From Xylocopa sonorina (lineage: Eukaryota > Arthropoda > Insecta > Hymenoptera > Apidae): DNA of 64,000 bases. The notes under the pieces were generated by a model. It was not told the DNA's origin. It saw only the letters and a program-made list of their open reading frames with translations, and searched no databases. Where the stretch lies: positions 806,001 to 870,000 of the forward strand of contig NW_027490092.1 in the NCBI RefSeq assembly GCF_050948175.1, in the 5' to 3' direction. The translations under genes were made by a program, and so were the position numbers. Positions 62,894 through 64,000 of the stretch are shown in pieces. Position 1 is the first letter of the stretch. Every line of letters starts with the position of its first letter.

Positions 62894-64000
62894 ATTGTGT
62901 TTTGAGAAGCATTAGAACTCTATCGCTACGATACCTAGACATCTGCAGACGCTATTTCCTTTCAAGGAAGTGTCGCATTTACATTCATTTGAAGTGTAGA
63001 CGAGGTGTAGATAACACTTCGCAAATCATATTATATCTTACCATGAAACATAGAAATGAGATGCCATATCGCGTTTTAAGAAGCATTAGAACTCTATTGC
63101 TACGATACGTAGATACCTGCAAGCGCTGTTTCCTTGCTAGGAAGTGTCGCATTTACATTCATTTGAAGTGTTGACGAGGAATACATAACACTTCGCAAAT
63201 CATATTATATCTTACCATGAAAGATAGAAATGAGATGCGATATCGCGTTTTAAGAATCATAAGAAAACTATTGCTACGATACGTAGAAATCTGCAAACGC
63301 TATTTCCATGCAAGGAAGTGTCGCATTTACATTCATTTGAAGTGTAGACGAGGAATACATAACACTTCGCAAATCATATTATATCTTACCATGAAACATA
63401 GAAATGAGATGCTATATTGTGTTTTGAGAAGCTTTAGAACTCTATCGCTACGATACCTAGACATCTGCAGACGCTATTTCCTTTCAAGGAAGTGTCGCAT
63501 TTACATTCATTTGAAGTGTAGACGAGGTGTAGATAACACTTCGCAAATCATATTATATCTTACATGAAACATAGAAATGAGATGCGATATCGCGTTTTAA
63601 GAAGCATTATAAATCTATTGCTACGATACGTAGACACCTGCAAGCGCTGTTTCCTTGCTAGGAAGTGTCGCATTTACATTCATTTGAAGTGTTGACGAGG
63701 AATACATAACACTTCGCAAATCATATTATATCTTACCATGAAACATAGAAATGAGATGCGATATCGCGTTTTAAGAATCATAAGAACTCTATTGCTACGA
63801 TACGTAGACAACTGCAAGCGCTGTTTCCTTGCTAGGAAGTGTCGCATTTACATTCATTTGAAGTGTTGACGAGGAATACATAACACTTCGCAAATCATAT
63901 TATATCTTACCATGAAACAGAAATGAGATGCGATATCGCGTTTTAAGAATCATAAGAACTCTATTGCTACGATACGTAGAAATCTGCAAACGCTATTTCC
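62894..64000. repeat. Right-edge satellite, mixed A/B
   Basis: About six units carrying ATTGTGTTTTGAG, GAGGTGTAGATAAC, GTGTTGACGAGG and AGACACCTGCAAGCGCTG. A 1-bp deletion (CTTACATGAAAC) lies at about 63,562 and a 2-bp deletion (GAAACAGAAATG) at about 63,914-63,925. The array continues past the window end without a boundary. Confidence 0.88.

Larger units (their letters stand above)
1..64000. repeat. 174-bp satellite array, about 368 head-to-tail monomers
   Basis: The same 174-bp unit repeats across the whole window in one orientation, with no break or unrelated insert. Landmarks in each unit are an ATG, GCGATATCGC at 21-30, TACGTA or TACCTA at 64-69, TTCC-N6-GGAA at 88-101 and CACTTCGCAAATC at 147-159. 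ATG 131 to ATG 63,912 equals 367 units minus 77 bp, and that deficit is fully explained by the indels I can see. Unit length, tandem order and higher-order duplication are the known hallmarks of centromeric or pericentromeric satellite DNA. A centromeric role here is inference, because nothing in the sequence shows kinetochore binding. The array is truncated at both window edges. Confidence 0.97.

Noticed and set aside
598..63567. Long plus-strand open frames (up to 561 codons) as a repetitive basic protein gene family
   Set aside because: They are a by-product of a 174-bp repeat divisible by three. Many supposed starts are TTG inside the repeat. Stops recur at several sites and about 17 indels shift the frame. 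No promoter, splice or termination structure is visible, and the repeats run on past every stop.
1..64000. CRISPR array
   Set aside because: Units are contiguous 174-bp near-copies with no unique spacers. Repeat length and lack of spacers exclude it.
1..64000. CENP-B box in the monomer
   Set aside because: The only TTCG is in ACTTCGCAAATCATATT, which lacks the A and CGGG positions of the mammalian box. No other candidate was seen.
1..64000. Hammerhead ribozyme (retrozyme-like satellite)
   Set aside because: No CTGATGA or CTGAGGA core followed by GAAA in the consensus on either strand. CATCTGCAAAC is the nearest and does not fit.
1..64000. Bacterial or plasmid origin, iterons
   Set aside because: No genes in 64 kb, monomer at nucleosome scale and hundreds of copies with HORs. 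Iteron arrays are far shorter.
1..64000. Transposon, telomere repeat, tRNA or rRNA inserts
   Set aside because: Every stretch aligns to the monomer. The closed indel budget leaves no room for an insert larger than a few bases.

Overview
The window is one uninterrupted eukaryotic satellite DNA array. I find no gene, RNA gene, transposon, CRISPR array or unique sequence in it. Every part of the 64 kb is made of a 174-bp monomer repeated head to tail in one orientation, about 368 copies, and the array runs off both ends. The phase arithmetic is tight. From the ATG landmark at 131 to the equivalent ATG at 63,912 is 63,781 bp, which is 367 units minus 77 bp. The indels I could locate also sum to -77: two 42-bp deletions, ten +1, six -1, two +3 and one -3, with one further unit holding a -1 and a +1 that cancel. 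The array is therefore length-homogeneous apart from about 20 small events. By hand count the consensus is about 36% GC with 9 CpG sites per unit, where about 5.7 are expected from base composition.

Organism: a unit near 174 bp, nucleosome-scale, in a pure array with higher-order structure is typical of centromeric or pericentromeric heterochromatin of animals and plants. The species cannot be named from the sequence. The lack of CpG depletion argues mildly against a genome with heavy germline CpG methylation.

Monomer types. In consensus coordinates position 1 is the A of the recurrent ATG. Type A has TACGTA at 64-69 and CTGCAA at 75-80. Type B has TACCTA and CTGCAG at the same places. A C-type block replaces CAAATC with CAATGA, changes the GCGATATCGC palindrome to GCAATATCTC, and usually has CATTTGAAC in place of CATTAGAAC. 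A D-type block adds TTTTAATCGTATAC and ACTTTGCAATGA. Almost every monomer also carries TTCC-N6-GGAA at 88-101, often as the perfect 14-bp palindrome TTCCTTGCAAGGAA.

Layout: 1-2.9 kb, mixed monomers. 2.9-9.3 kb, a 17-monomer (2,958 bp) tandem duplication containing 3-mer and 4-mer sub-repeats. 9.3-14.4 kb, a mosaic including an 11-mer-offset duplication. 14.4-29.3 kb, two copies of a 7.3-7.5 kb segment (about 42-43 monomers), each with internal 6-mer duplications. 29.3-43 kb, an A/B/C/D mosaic with an apparently identical 1,045-bp tandem duplication (34.7-36.8 kb) and long-offset matches. 43-48 kb, mixed monomers with a 1,043-bp-offset duplication. 48.5-64 kb, B-rich, with 5-mer and 6-mer higher-order repeats, a 5,045-bp-offset duplication of 3.3 kb and a 12-mer-offset duplication.

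Because 174 is divisible by 3 and one frame of the consensus has no stop, long plus-strand open frames occur, up to 561 codons. I do not call them genes. They are broken by recurrent stop-creating substitutions at many sites and by about 17 frame-changing indels. They have no gene architecture and lie inside a satellite.
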